Positions 8,148 to 16,192 of a DNA stretch of 33,337 bases are shown here, one piece after another. The position numbers and the translations under genes were made by a program. Each line of letters starts with the position of its first letter. The stretch's first letter is position 1. The notes beneath the pieces are model-generated. The model was not told the origin of the DNA and made no database searches. It saw only the letters and a list, made by a program, of their open reading frames with translations. The stretch spans positions 1 through 33,337 of the forward strand of contig JAGOHE010000006.1 in the NCBI GenBank assembly GCA_017996315.1, written 5' to 3'. This DNA is from Kiritimatiellia bacterium (lineage in GTDB: Bacteria; Verrucomicrobiota; Kiritimatiellia; PWTM01).

Positions 8148-8888
8148 ATGAAAAGTATTCGGATGGCGTATGCCATCACTTTGGGGCTGGGATGGAGCGT
8201 GGCGGTCCGCGCTCAGGATCTCGCGTCCGCCGCGACCGCCGATCCGAATCCGGCCGGACCGGTCATGACGCTGACGGAAATTGTCAAAGCCGGCGGCCCG
8301 CTGATGTACGCGCTGGGAGCGCTTTCGGTGATCGCGCTGGCGCTGGTCGTCTATCTCGCCCTGATTCTCCGGCAGGAAGCGGTCGTGCCCCGCGAGCTTC
8401 TGCACGATCTCCGCGATCACCTCGGCGCCGGCCGTATGGACGAGGCCCGCGCGGCCTGCCGGGGCGGACGCTCCCCGCTGGCGGCCATCGCCGATACTGC
8501 GCTGGTGTACCAGCCCCGGACGGTTGTGGCGCCGGAGCTGCTCAAGGAATTTATCGAGGGCGAGGGCGGACGCCAGGCCTCGAATCTCCAGAATCAGGCG
8601 CAATACCTCCTCGACATTGCCGTCATCGCCCCGATGGTGGGACTGCTCGGCACGGTCACCGGCATGCTGCAAGCGTTCAACGCCGTCGCGCTCGACCTGG
8701 CGCGCGCGCGGCCGATGACCCTCGCCGGCGGCGTGGCGCAGGCGCTCATCACGACCATCGCCGGATTGATCGTCGGCATTCCCGCAATGGGATTCTACGC
8801 CTACTTCCGGTCCCGCGTGGCCCGGCTGACCGCGTTGCTTGAACAGGCCTCCGCTGAAATTCTCACCCTCCTGCTGCCGCGGCGGTGA
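8148..8888 (+). CDS. exbB: MotA/TolQ/ExbB proton channel family protein
   Basis: ExbB-type proteins form the proton channel that, with ExbD, powers TonB- or Tol-like work across the envelope. The 246-residue product has a signal-like N-terminus ending RAQDLASA, a TM segment at about 55-75 (LMYALGALSVIALALVVYLA), and a cytoplasmic loop. Two TM helices follow in the conserved end, LLDIAVIAPMVGLLGTVTGM and GVAQALITTIAGLIVGIPAMG, the diagnostic MotA_ExbB region. I chose the ATG at 8148 because CAGGAG stands 9 bp before it; an ATG at 8127 lacks such a site. exbD follows after 3 bp. Confidence 0.93.
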   Translation: MKSIRMAYAITLGLGWSVAVRAQDLASAATADPNPAGPVMTLTEIVKAGGPLMYALGALSVIALALVVYLALILRQEAVVPRELLHDLRDHLGAGRMDEARAACRGGRSPLAAIADTALVYQPRTVVAPELLKEFIEGEGGRQASNLQNQAQYLLDIAVIAPMVGLLGTVTGMLQAFNAVALDLARARPMTLAGGVAQALITTIAGLIVGIPAMGFYAYFRSRVARLTALLEQASAEILTLLLPRR

Positions 8889-8891
8889 CCC

Positions 8892-9347
8892 ATGAATTTC
8901 CGCGCCAAACTCCGTCCCGAACCGGTTGGGTTCCAACTGGCGCCCATGATTGATGTCGTGTTCCTCCTGCTGTGCTTCTTCATGACCAGCCAGCTCTTTG
9001 CCCAGTGGGAACAGGAGATCGGAATCACCCTGCCCACCGCATCCACCGCGGAAACCCCCCGGCGGCTTCCGGGTGAGGTCATTCTCAACATCACCCGGGA
9101 GGGGCAGGTGGTGATCAATGCGCAGGTGCTGACGGAAGCCCGGCTGGCCAGCCAGCTCTCCCGCCTTTCGAATCTGTTTCCGGGACAGCCCATCGTTATC
9201 CGCGCCGACCGGCAGACGCCCTACGATCACGTCATTCGAGTGCTCGATCTGTGTCGGAAGTCCGGCATCTGGAACATTTCCTTTGCCACGGCGGTCCCGG
9301 AGGTGGGCGAATCCGCCCCGGCGTCCGGCGAGGCCGTCCGACCGTGA
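8892..9347 (+). CDS. exbD: ExbD/TolR biopolymer transport protein
   Basis: ExbD is the partner of ExbB and carries the proton-responsive Asp in its single TM segment. The 151-residue protein shows the family's FQLAPMIDVVFLLLCFFM, where the Asp of MIDVVF is that residue (about 19). A periplasmic domain follows with RADRQTPYDHVIRVLDLC. The normal length and the 3-bp distance to exbB make the call firm. Its stop codon overlaps the GTG start of the following TPR gene (GTGA). Confidence 0.94.
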   Translation: MNFRAKLRPEPVGFQLAPMIDVVFLLLCFFMTSQLFAQWEQEIGITLPTASTAETPRRLPGEVILNITREGQVVINAQVLTEARLASQLSRLSNLFPGQPIVIRADRQTPYDHVIRVLDLCRKSGIWNISFATAVPEVGESAPASGEAVRP

Positions 9348-11791
9348 TTCGCTTCCGGTCCACCCCTCGCGCGATTCAGGCCTGTGTACTGCTGGCCGCG
9401 GGTCTCGGGTTGAGCGGCGCATCCCGCGCCCAGGATGGGGCACTACCTTCTCCGGGCCAGGCCGAGCCGTCGCCCGCGGTCTCCCCGAAAGTCGGGGTTC
9501 CGGCGCCCGGATCGCAGTCCACCGTCGCCGGATCGGCGGAGGATCAGGTCCAGTTTGCCGACGGGCTGTTCGCCCGGGGTTTGTACGACCTGGCGTTGAG
9601 GGAATACATGAACGCGCTCCGGGATCATCCCGGCTACGCGAGCATGGACCAGATCCTGTATCGCATCGGCGAATGCTACCGGGAGCAGAACAATCTCCCC
9701 GCCGCCGCGCTTTTCTACCGACGCGTTCTTTCCGAGCACCCGGCTGGAAGCGCCCGTCCCCGCGCCGAATTCCGGTTGGCGGAATCGCTGGCCTCGGCTG
9801 AGAAATGGGCGGACGCCCTCGCGGCCTTCGAAGCCTTGGCCGCCGGGGATCCGCCGCCCGAAATTCGGGCCGCGGCGGGCTATCACATCGGGCATTGCCT
9901 GCAGCAGTTGGGGCGGACGGCCGATGCCGGGGCCGCCTTCCGCGCCGTGCTCGATCTGACCACGCCCAGCGATTACGCGCCCCTTGCCGCGCTGGAGCTG
10001 GCCGCGGCCCGACGCCGCGCCGGGCAGGATGACGATGAGCAGGCCCGGTACTACATCCTCGCGCTGGCCCGCCCCCTGTCCCCCGATCTGGCGGCGGAAG
10101 CGCGATTTCAACAAGCCGAACTCGCGTTCCGGCGCGGCCGCTTCGGCGACGCCGACACGGCCTATGCCGCCTTGCGCAAAGAGCACGCCGGGCATCCGCG
10201 CGCCCGCGATGCGCGACTGCCCGCCGCATGGGCCGCCTGCCGCAACGGCCGGTTCGCGGATGCGCTGACCGAGGCCGAAGCGGCCCTCGCGGATTCGCCC
10301 GCCGAACTCGCGCCCGACTGGCTGTATCTCAAAGCCAACGCCCTGCGCCAGCTGCTCCGCCCCGCCGATGCCGTGGCGGTTTACGAAGAACTCGCGCGCG
10401 CCCATCCCCGGCATTCGCTCGCCGCCGCTTCAGCCTATGAGCGCGCCCTGATGGCGTTTCAGGAACGGCGGTTCGATGAAGTGATCGCGCTGCTGCGCGA
10501 GGTCTCCGACGAACAGGCCGCGGCGGCGGGCATGGGACCGGATCGCCTGTGGCTGCTCGCGGAATCGGCGGCGGGAGCGGGACAGCGCGACCTCGCGGTC
10601 CAGTATTACCGGCGGCTGGCCGACGGCGCGGATTCCGAGCGCGGGCCCGACGCGGCGTATCGGCTGGCGCGGCTGCTCGAGGAAGCCGGAGATGTTGCGG
10701 GCGCGGCGGATCGCTACCGGAAACTCGCCGCGCAATTTCCCAGGCATGAAGCCGCCGCGCAGGCCCTCAGCGCCGCGGCCGCCGGATTCGCCCGGTCGGA
10801 CCGCCTCCCGGAGGCCGTTGCCGAATGGGCCCGTCTGATCCGCGAATATCCGGATTCTCCGCTGGCGGAAGAGGCGTGGTTCCAAAAAGGATTGGCGGAG
10901 ATCCGGCTCGAACGGGCCGCCGTGGCCCGCGACACTCTCCGGGGACTGCTAAAAAAATATCCGAAAGGACGGTGGGCGTCCGACGCGCGGCTCTGGCTGG
11001 CCGTCCTACTCGAAAAATCCGATGAATTCGCCCTCGCCGAAACCGAGTTGCGCGCGGCGCTGAAGTCCGGCCCCGCGCCTGAGCTGGAGCGGCAGATCCG
11101 GTTTCGGCTGGCGGCCGTGCTCCAACGGTTGAACCGGCTCGATGAATCCGCCGACCTGCTCCAGGCGCTGCTGGCCACGCCGATGCGCGCCGAGATGACC
11201 CCCGCTTTGCTGGAATGGCTGGCCCGGAGGCGATTGGACCAGGGTCAGTCCGATCCCGCGGCGGCCGCCGCGGAAGCGTTGATCGAATCCGCCGCGAAGG
11301 ATCCCGTGCGACTCGGCACGGGTCATTTCCTGCTCGGGCGCGCTCGACTCGCCCAGAACCGCCGCCCGGATGCGGCCGCCGCCTTTGCCCGGGCGGCCGA
11401 GGGCGCCGCGGCCCAACCGGAGAGTATTGCCGCGCTGATCGCCCTGGGCGACCTTGCGCGGGAAGACGCGCAGCCCGACACCGCCCTCGAACGGTATCAG
11501 TCCGCCGCCGAACGCGCCGGCGCGCCCGGGCTCGACCGGTTCAAGGCGGAAGCGTTGCGCGGATTGGGGCTTGCGCATGAGTTGAAGAAGGACGACGACG
11601 CGGCGGTTCGCTTTTTTCTCGCGGTGGCAATTCTATACGACGACCCGGACCTCACCCCGGAGTGTCTCTGGCGCGCCGCTGCCGGCTGCGAACGCATGAA
11701 CCAGACCGAACGCCGGGATCAGCATCTCGCGGAGCTCAAAGAGCGCTATCCCAAAAGCGAGTGGGCCGCCCGTCCGCTCTCCGCCCCGTAA
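9344..11791 (+). CDS. Large secreted TPR-repeat protein coupled to ExbBD
   Basis: The 815-residue protein starts at a GTG overlapping the exbD stop (GTGA). A signal peptide (RAIQACVLLAAGLGLSGASRA) ends before QDG. Residues from about 60 to the end are a long series of TPR units typified by FADGLFARGLYDLALREYMN, YRIGECYREQNNLPAAALFYRRV, YRLARLLEEAGDVAGAADRYRK and WFQKGLAEIRLERAAVARDT, resembling the YbgF/BamD-like tetratricopeptide families. Tight coupling to exbB-exbD suggests a periplasmic adaptor of that energy-transducing complex, as CpoB (YbgF) is for Tol-Pal; this role is inferred. It is far longer than CpoB. No ATG start gives a better signal peptide. Confidence 0.82.
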   Translation: MIRFRSTPRAIQACVLLAAGLGLSGASRAQDGALPSPGQAEPSPAVSPKVGVPAPGSQSTVAGSAEDQVQFADGLFARGLYDLALREYMNALRDHPGYASMDQILYRIGECYREQNNLPAAALFYRRVLSEHPAGSARPRAEFRLAESLASAEKWADALAAFEALAAGDPPPEIRAAAGYHIGHCLQQLGRTADAGAAFRAVLDLTTPSDYAPLAALELAAARRRAGQDDDEQARYYILALARPLSPDLAAEARFQQAELAFRRGRFGDADTAYAALRKEHAGHPRARDARLPAAWAACRNGRFADALTEAEAALADSPAELAPDWLYLKANALRQLLRPADAVAVYEELARAHPRHSLAAASAYERALMAFQERRFDEVIALLREVSDEQAAAAGMGPDRLWLLAESAAGAGQRDLAVQYYRRLADGADSERGPDAAYRLARLLEEAGDVAGAADRYRKLAAQFPRHEAAAQALSAAAAGFARSDRLPEAVAEWARLIREYPDSPLAEEAWFQKGLAEIRLERAAVARDTLRGLLKKYPKGRWASDARLWLAVLLEKSDEFALAETELRAALKSGPAPELERQIRFRLAAVLQRLNRLDESADLLQALLATPMRAEMTPALLEWLARRRLDQGQSDPAAAAAEALIESAAKDPVRLGTGHFLLGRARLAQNRRPDAAAAFARAAEGAAAQPESIAALIALGDLAREDAQPDTALERYQSAAERAGAPGLDRFKAEALRGLGLAHELKKDDDAAVRFFLAVAILYDDPDLTPECLWRAAAGCERMNQTERRDQHLAELKERYPKSEWAARPLSAP

Positions 11792-11817
11792 CCGGCGCAT
11801 GGGGATCCGGCCAACGC

Positions 11818-12609
11818 TCAGGTCTTCCGGTGGTCGGGAGCGGGCCGGCCGAGTTTTTGAAGCACCTGGAGCATGTCTTCCCAAACCAGCCAGTACCGCT
11901 GTTTTTCATCGCCTCCGCCGCGCAATAAATACGACGGATGGAACGTCGGCATGAGTGGAATGCCCTCGTACTCGTGCCAGCGGCCGCGCAGTTTGCTGAT
12001 GCCGGTCAATCCCAGCAATCCCTCCACCGCCGTGCCTCCGAGCGCGACGATCACCCGGGGCCGGATGAGCGCGATTTGTCGCCGGAGATACGGCAGGCAT
12101 GTGCTCATCTCCGTCGCGTCCGGTTTGCGATCGCGCTGGCCGGCGCCGTCTTCTGTCGGGCGGCATTTGACGATGTTGGCGATGAACACCTCGTCGCGGG
12201 TGAATCCCATGCGCGTGATCAGTCGCGTGAGCAACTGGCCGGCGGGGCCGACGAACGCCTGCCCGGAGCGGTCTTCGGCATAGCCCGGCCCTTCGCCGAT
12301 AAACATCAATTCGGCGCGCGGATGGCCCTGGCCGGGCACGGTGCGCGTTCGGGTGGTGTGCAGCGGGCAGAGCGTACATGCCTCGATGTCGCGTTCGATG
12401 TCCCGCAGGGATTCGCCCGTGGAACTTGAGGCGGCCGCCGCCGCGCGCGAACGGGGCGCCGGCGCCGGAGCGGCGAGGGCGGCGAGGGTCTCCGGCTCGA
12501 GATCCGCACTTCGCTCTCCATTCGTCCGCTGATATTCCAAGTAGTCGACCAGATGATCCAATGTCCGGGCGAAATCGGCGGGCCGCACAGTATGAGGCAA
12601 GGGGGGCAT
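11818..12609 (-). CDS. Family 4 uracil-DNA glycosylase
   Basis: This enzyme removes uracil from DNA to start base-excision repair. The 263-residue protein has an N-terminal helical and Ala/Pro-rich region (1-85), then the UDG4 core: IEACTLCPLH (two Fe-S cysteines), ELMFIGEGPGYAEDRSGQAF (motif A; family GEAPG reads GEGPG), GPAGQLLT, IANIVKCRPTED (third Cys) and STCLPYLRRQI (fourth Cys). VIVALGGTA and the motif B equivalent TFHPSYLL complete it. The four-Cys 4Fe-4S set and order match family 4 well. The ATG at 12609 was chosen; a TTG at 12645 is possible. It converges with the TPR gene 26 bp away, and I see no clear terminator between them. Confidence 0.92.
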   Translation of the reverse strand: MPPLPHTVRPADFARTLDHLVDYLEYQRTNGERSADLEPETLAALAAPAPAPRSRAAAAASSSTGESLRDIERDIEACTLCPLHTTRTRTVPGQGHPRAELMFIGEGPGYAEDRSGQAFVGPAGQLLTRLITRMGFTRDEVFIANIVKCRPTEDGAGQRDRKPDATEMSTCLPYLRRQIALIRPRVIVALGGTAVEGLLGLTGISKLRGRWHEYEGIPLMPTFHPSYLLRGGGDEKQRYWLVWEDMLQVLQKLGRPAPDHRKT

Positions 12610-12700
12610 GAGGGCAGCATAGCGCAGAAGGCCGGTCGCGGACAAAAAAATCCGCGCGCGCCCTGCCGGGGAGGGGGATGCGCGCGGCGCGGCGCGGGGT

Positions 12701-12729
12701 TTGTGAAGAACGGGAAACTGGGGTATTCT
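12701..12729 (+). promoter_or_regulatory. Promoter of the pseudopilin gene
   Basis: TTGTGA (12701-12706), a 17-bp spacer and TATTCT (12724-12729) lie in the divergent gap between the glycosylase and the pseudopilin gene. They predict a leader of about 67 nt that contains AAGGAG at 12789-12794. Confidence 0.55.
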
Positions 12730-12803
12730 GCGATGGCGCGAGAACTGCGCGGGACGACGCGCCGGGCCTCAAGCCCGAATTCATGCGCAAGGAGCAGTCG
12801 GCC

Positions 12804-13457
12804 ATGAAGAGCACAGCCCACGAACGATCGAACGCCCGGCACGGATTCACGCTGGTGGAGTTGCTGGTGGTGATGGTGATCATCGGAATTCTCATCAGCC
12901 TGCTTCTGCCCGCGATCGCCTCCGCCCAGCGGCGCGCGCAAACGCAATCCTGCTCGTCGAATCTGCATCAAATGCAGCTGGCCCTGTTGACCTACGCGAG
13001 CGAGCACACCTTTGTATTGCCCGCGAACGACGCCCAGTCCAAATGGTTTGAAAAGATCAGCCCCCATCTCGGCAAGAAGGCTACAACGTCCCAGGCCGGA
13101 ATTGGCCGCATCTTCCGGTGCCCCTCGGGAGAAGTGATCCGTAAATTCGGAGCCCGACTGGTGACCACGAGTACGCCCGGCGCCATCGATCTCGTCACTT
13201 TGCAATGGGGTAAATCCGGCAATCCCGCCCGGATCGACCAGATTAGTACTCCGGCGTCTCATGTCGGATTTCTGGATTTCCTGCCCGAATATCAGGATGG
13301 ACTGTCATCCAAGGGGGACTACCAGAGCGTCATGGGCAACAACGCGCAGAAAGTACGGCTGTTGCGCCATTCCGGCCGGTCCCTGAACGTGGTGTTCATG
13401 GACGGCCATGCCGGCAACTTCAAGGGCGGGGCGGAGATCGAACAGATTTGGCCCTGA
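12804..13457 (+). CDS. Type II secretion-like pseudopilin (prepilin N-terminal cleavage/methylation protein)
   Basis: The 217-residue protein has a short basic leader and the class III signal HGFTLVELLVVMVIIGILIS, cleaved after the Gly with Glu at +5, followed by the amphipathic pilin helix. The C-terminal RHSGRSLNVVFMDGHAGNF is the H-X9-DG motif of the pseudopilins that are very abundant in Planctomycetota and Verrucomicrobiota. The ATG at 12804 has AAGGAG 9 bp upstream; an ATG at 12783 has none. It would be processed by the prepilin peptidase encoded at 28735-29562. No other type II secretion genes are nearby, so it is an orphan pseudopilin. Confidence 0.9.
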   Translation: MKSTAHERSNARHGFTLVELLVVMVIIGILISLLLPAIASAQRRAQTQSCSSNLHQMQLALLTYASEHTFVLPANDAQSKWFEKISPHLGKKATTSQAGIGRIFRCPSGEVIRKFGARLVTTSTPGAIDLVTLQWGKSGNPARIDQISTPASHVGFLDFLPEYQDGLSSKGDYQSVMGNNAQKVRLLRHSGRSLNVVFMDGHAGNFKGGAEIEQIWP

Positions 13458-13478
13458 GGACCTTCTTCCCAAAAGGCG

Positions 13479-13507
13479 AAAGCCGTGGCGCTGTGCGCCG
13501 CGGCTTT
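13479..13507. terminator. Bidirectional terminator-like hairpin between convergent genes
   Basis: AAAGCCGTGGCG, a 5-nt loop CTGTG and CGCCGCGGCTTT form a 12-bp stem with one wobble pair, with A/T bases at both ends. It sits between the 3' ends of the pseudopilin gene and the HTH gene and could serve both. Confidence 0.7.
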
Positions 13508-13535
13508 CTGATTTTCATCGGAATGAAGGACCGAT

Positions 13536-14048
13536 TTAGGAGGTCTTCTTGGGTGTCCGCCGGGCTTTCCGGACGTTCTTTCGGGGGCCGAGCTTCTTGG
13601 AAGCCCTGGCCTTTTTCGCCGGCGCTTTCTTGGTTTCGGCCGTGGCGGCCGGCTTGCGGCCGGGACGGTTCTTAACATAACCCATATCGGTCAGGGCCTG
13701 GCGCGCATCCCGGATACCCATGCCGCGTACGGCTTGCAGCCGGGCTTCGGTGGTCGCGCGCAGACGGAGGCGTCCGGTCTTGCTTTCCCAGAGCATGACC
13801 GCTTGCGGGGTGACTCCCGCGAGTTTGCCGAGTTCCACTTGCGACAGTTTCAGCTTTTTGCGCAGGGAGCGAATGCCCTTGGCCAGAAACCACTGGCGCT
13901 CCTCCGGTTGTTCAGCGGTTGGCCGTGCGGCCGGCGTGCGGACGGATCCCCGGGGCGCGGCTGGCGCGGCGGGAAAGCGGAATGATTTCAGCGCGCGGGC
14001 GACGGCGCGTTCCACGATATGGGCGATACGTTGTTCCAATGTTGGCAT
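13536..14048 (-). CDS. HTH (XRE-like) DNA-binding protein with histone H1-like basic tail
   Basis: The 170-residue protein has three parts. Residues 1-22 form a charged helix (LEQRIAHIVERAVARALKSF). Residues 57-95 are an XRE-type helix-turn-helix (IRSLRKKLKLSQVELGKLAG, then VTPQAVMLWESKTGRLR). The last 46 residues contain 19 Lys/Arg among Ala, Pro and Thr (KKAPAKKARASKKLGPRK), like the tail of histone H1 or bacterial H1-like proteins. A site-specific binding module joined to a non-specific DNA-compacting tail suggests a nucleoid-associated protein; this is inference. AGGAAAA stands 6-7 bp before the ATG and a promoter lies at 14099-14127. The gene stands alone. Confidence 0.75.
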   Translation of the reverse strand: MPTLEQRIAHIVERAVARALKSFRFPAAPAAPRGSVRTPAARPTAEQPEERQWFLAKGIRSLRKKLKLSQVELGKLAGVTPQAVMLWESKTGRLRLRATTEARLQAVRGMGIRDARQALTDMGYVKNRPGRKPAATAETKKAPAKKARASKKLGPRKNVRKARRTPKKTS

Positions 14049-14098
14049 AAGTATTTTCCTATTGCGAACAGGGTTTCGGTTGATCTCAATACACCGTC

Positions 14099-14127
14099 AG
14101 TATGGACAATTCACAAACATAAATCAA
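14099..14127 (-). promoter_or_regulatory. Promoter of the HTH/H1-tail gene
   Basis: On the minus strand TTGATT (14127-14122), a 17-bp spacer and CATACT (14104-14099) give a leader of about 45 nt before the ATG at 14048. The surrounding DNA is AT-rich compared with the rest of the window. Confidence 0.5.
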
Positions 14128-14315
14128 GCGCGCGGGCGACTATGAATTGCTGGATTGAAAGTCCGGTTTCGGAAACTTGATGCGTTTTCAGACCTCTGTT
14201 TCAGGCTGCGCGGGGGTAGTACCGGCGGGAGCGGGCGGGCCGCACATGCGATTCATCCGGGGCGCCGGGGCCATCGGGATCCCGCGCGCGGCGGGGCCGG
14301 TTTTCATCTTTGCGC

Positions 14316-14345
14316 TTGAATGGCGAAGAAATGGGCCGATAATAT
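14316..14345 (+). promoter_or_regulatory. Promoter of thrS-infC
   Basis: TTGAAT (14316-14321), an 18-bp spacer and TAATAT (14340-14345) predict a 42-nt leader. That leader carries a GC-rich hairpin-forming stretch (about 14362-14390) and no clear Shine-Dalgarno sequence. The rest of 14128-14315 shows no gene; a GC-rich dyad near 14265-14300 followed by TTTT could be a weak terminator. Confidence 0.55.
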
Positions 14346-14393
14346 GCTCCGGGCTCGAAAGCCGGCGTCGGCGTCGGGGCCGACCGGCAACAC

Positions 14394-16148
14394 ATGTCAG
14401 AACAGCAACCGATACTATTGGAGCATCGAAGGCACAGCGCGGCGCATGTCATGGCTGCGGCGGTGTGTCGTCTGTTTCCCGGCGCCCGGCTGGACATCGG
14501 CCCCGCGACCGAGGACGGGTTTTACTACGATTTCGAGCTGCCGCACCGGCTGCAACCGGAGGATTTTCCCCGCATTGAGGCCGAGATGGCGCGTCTGGTG
14601 TCGGAGCGCATCCCGTTCCAGCGCGAGGAGCATTCGCGGGAAGAAATCCGGACGATGCTTGAGGCGTCGGGACAGACCTTTAAACTCCAGCGGTTGGCCG
14701 AGATTCCGGAGGGCGAGCCGATCACGATTTATCGCACGGGCGACTTTTTCGACCTGTGCCGCGGGCCGCATGTGCCCACCACCGCGGAGATCGGCGCGTT
14801 CAAGCTGTTGAGCGTGGCGGGTTCGTATTTTCATGGCGACGAGCGCAATCCGATGCTCCAGCGCGTCTACGGCACCGCGTACGCGACGGCGGAGGAAGTG
14901 ACCGCGCACCTGGCCCGGATGGAAGAGGCGCAGCGCCGGGACCACCGCAAGCTCGGCCGCGAACTCGGGCTGTTCAGCCTCGAGGAAAACATCGGGCCCG
15001 GACTCGTGCTGTGGCATCCGCGGGGCGCGCGGGTGCGCGTGGCGATCGAAGATTACTGGCGATCCGAACATCTGCGGCGCGGATACCAGATGCTGTTCAC
15101 CCCCCATATCGGCCGCGCGTCGCTCTGGGAAACCTCCGGCCACCTCGGTTTCTACCGGGGCAGCATGTACGCTCCGATGGACATTGACGGGCAGGAATAT
15201 TTCATCAAGCCGATGAATTGCCCGTTCCACATTCACGTATACCAGTCCGGCCGGAAGTCCTACCGCGATCTCCCCGTGCGCTATGCCGAACTCGGCACGG
15301 TGTATCGCTACGAGAAAACGGGCGTCCTGCACGGGCTGCTCCGCGTGCGCGGGTTTACGCAGGATGACGCCCACATCATCTGCACTCCGGAGCAGGTCGA
15401 GGACGAAATCCGCGAGGTGATTCGCTTCGCGCGCGAAGTTTGGAGCGCGTTCGGGTTTCCGGAGATCCGGGCGTATCTGGCGACCCGCCCCGCGGAATCG
15501 GTGGGCGATCCGGAGCGTTGGGATCAGGCCATCGCCGCGCTGCGCGGCGCCCTCGACCGCGAAGGAATGACGTACGAGAACGATGCCGGCGGCGGCGCGT
15601 TTTACGGGCCCAAGATTGATTTGAAAGTGTTGGATGCGATCGGACGGGAATGGCAGATGAGCACCGTCCAGTTCGATTTCAACCTGCCCGAACGGTTCGA
15701 TATGACCTACACCGGGTCGGACGGCCAGATGCACCGGCCGTACATGATTCACCGCGCGTTGTTTGGAAGCCTCGAACGGTTTTTCGGGATTCTTGTGGAG
15801 CATTACGCGGGCGCGTTCCCGCTGTGGCTGGCGCCCGAACAGGCCCGGGTGCTGCCGCTGACCGATGCTCAGATGGACTACGCGCGTACCGTTGCCGCGC
15901 GGCTACGCGAGGCCGGGCTGCGCGCGGAAGTGGATGCGAGCGCGGATAAGCTGGGCGCCAAGATCCGTCTGGCGCAGACGGAAAAAGTGCCCTACATGTT
16001 TGTATGCGGAGGCCGGGAAGCGGCTGCCGGGCAGGTTGCCCTGCGCCACCGGACCGCCGGGGATTTGGGCCCCATGCCGGTGGACGCCGCGATCGAGCGG
16101 CTCCGGCAGGAGGCTGTCGCGCGGGCGCTGGCCCCATTGACGGCCTGA
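14394..16148 (+). CDS. thrS: Threonyl-tRNA synthetase lacking the N-terminal TGS domain
   Basis: ThrRS charges tRNA-Thr. The 584-residue protein starts directly at the editing domain: HRRHSAAHVMAAAVC holds the HxxxH pair and CRGPHVP the Cys/His of the editing zinc site. The class II core follows with GPGLVLWHP, MFTPHIGRASLWETSGH (motif 1/2 region), MNCPFHI (zinc Cys), YRYEKTGVLHGLLRVRGFTQDDAHI (read in two parts) and MIHRALFGSLERF (motif 3). The anticodon-binding domain comes last (WLAPEQARVLPL, EVDASADKLGAKIR). Typical bacterial ThrRS is about 640 residues with a TGS domain of about 60; no TGS-like sequence is found upstream in any frame, so it is a true short form. infC follows. Confidence 0.95.
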   Translation: MSEQQPILLEHRRHSAAHVMAAAVCRLFPGARLDIGPATEDGFYYDFELPHRLQPEDFPRIEAEMARLVSERIPFQREEHSREEIRTMLEASGQTFKLQRLAEIPEGEPITIYRTGDFFDLCRGPHVPTTAEIGAFKLLSVAGSYFHGDERNPMLQRVYGTAYATAEEVTAHLARMEEAQRRDHRKLGRELGLFSLEENIGPGLVLWHPRGARVRVAIEDYWRSEHLRRGYQMLFTPHIGRASLWETSGHLGFYRGSMYAPMDIDGQEYFIKPMNCPFHIHVYQSGRKSYRDLPVRYAELGTVYRYEKTGVLHGLLRVRGFTQDDAHIICTPEQVEDEIREVIRFAREVWSAFGFPEIRAYLATRPAESVGDPERWDQAIAALRGALDREGMTYENDAGGGAFYGPKIDLKVLDAIGREWQMSTVQFDFNLPERFDMTYTGSDGQMHRPYMIHRALFGSLERFFGILVEHYAGAFPLWLAPEQARVLPLTDAQMDYARTVAARLREAGLRAEVDASADKLGAKIRLAQTEKVPYMFVCGGREAAAGQVALRHRTAGDLGPMPVDAAIERLRQEAVARALAPLTA

Positions 16149-16177
16149 GCCCGGGCATGTCAGAGTAAACCCACCAT

Positions 16178-16192
16178 GGAGGACCCATCATA
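16178..16192 (+). promoter_or_regulatory. Shine-Dalgarno and non-AUG start of infC
   Basis: GGAGG at 16178-16182 precedes two in-frame near-cognate codons, ATC (16187, 4-nt gap) and ATA (16190, 7-nt gap). The first in-frame ATG (16202) is 19 nt from the box, too far. A rare start codon is the known basis of IF3 self-regulation. Confidence 0.55.

Noticed and set aside
6828-10229. A 1133-codon open frame on the minus strand
   Set aside because: It runs antisense to cdaR, TPR, exbB, exbD and another TPR gene, all well supported. It has Arg/Gly/Pro-rich composition typical of GC-rich antisense frames and no domain.
14150-14393. Threonine attenuator or TGS-domain remnant upstream of thrS
   Set aside because: No Thr-rich leader peptide, no clear terminator with a T tract, and no TGS-like sequence in any frame.
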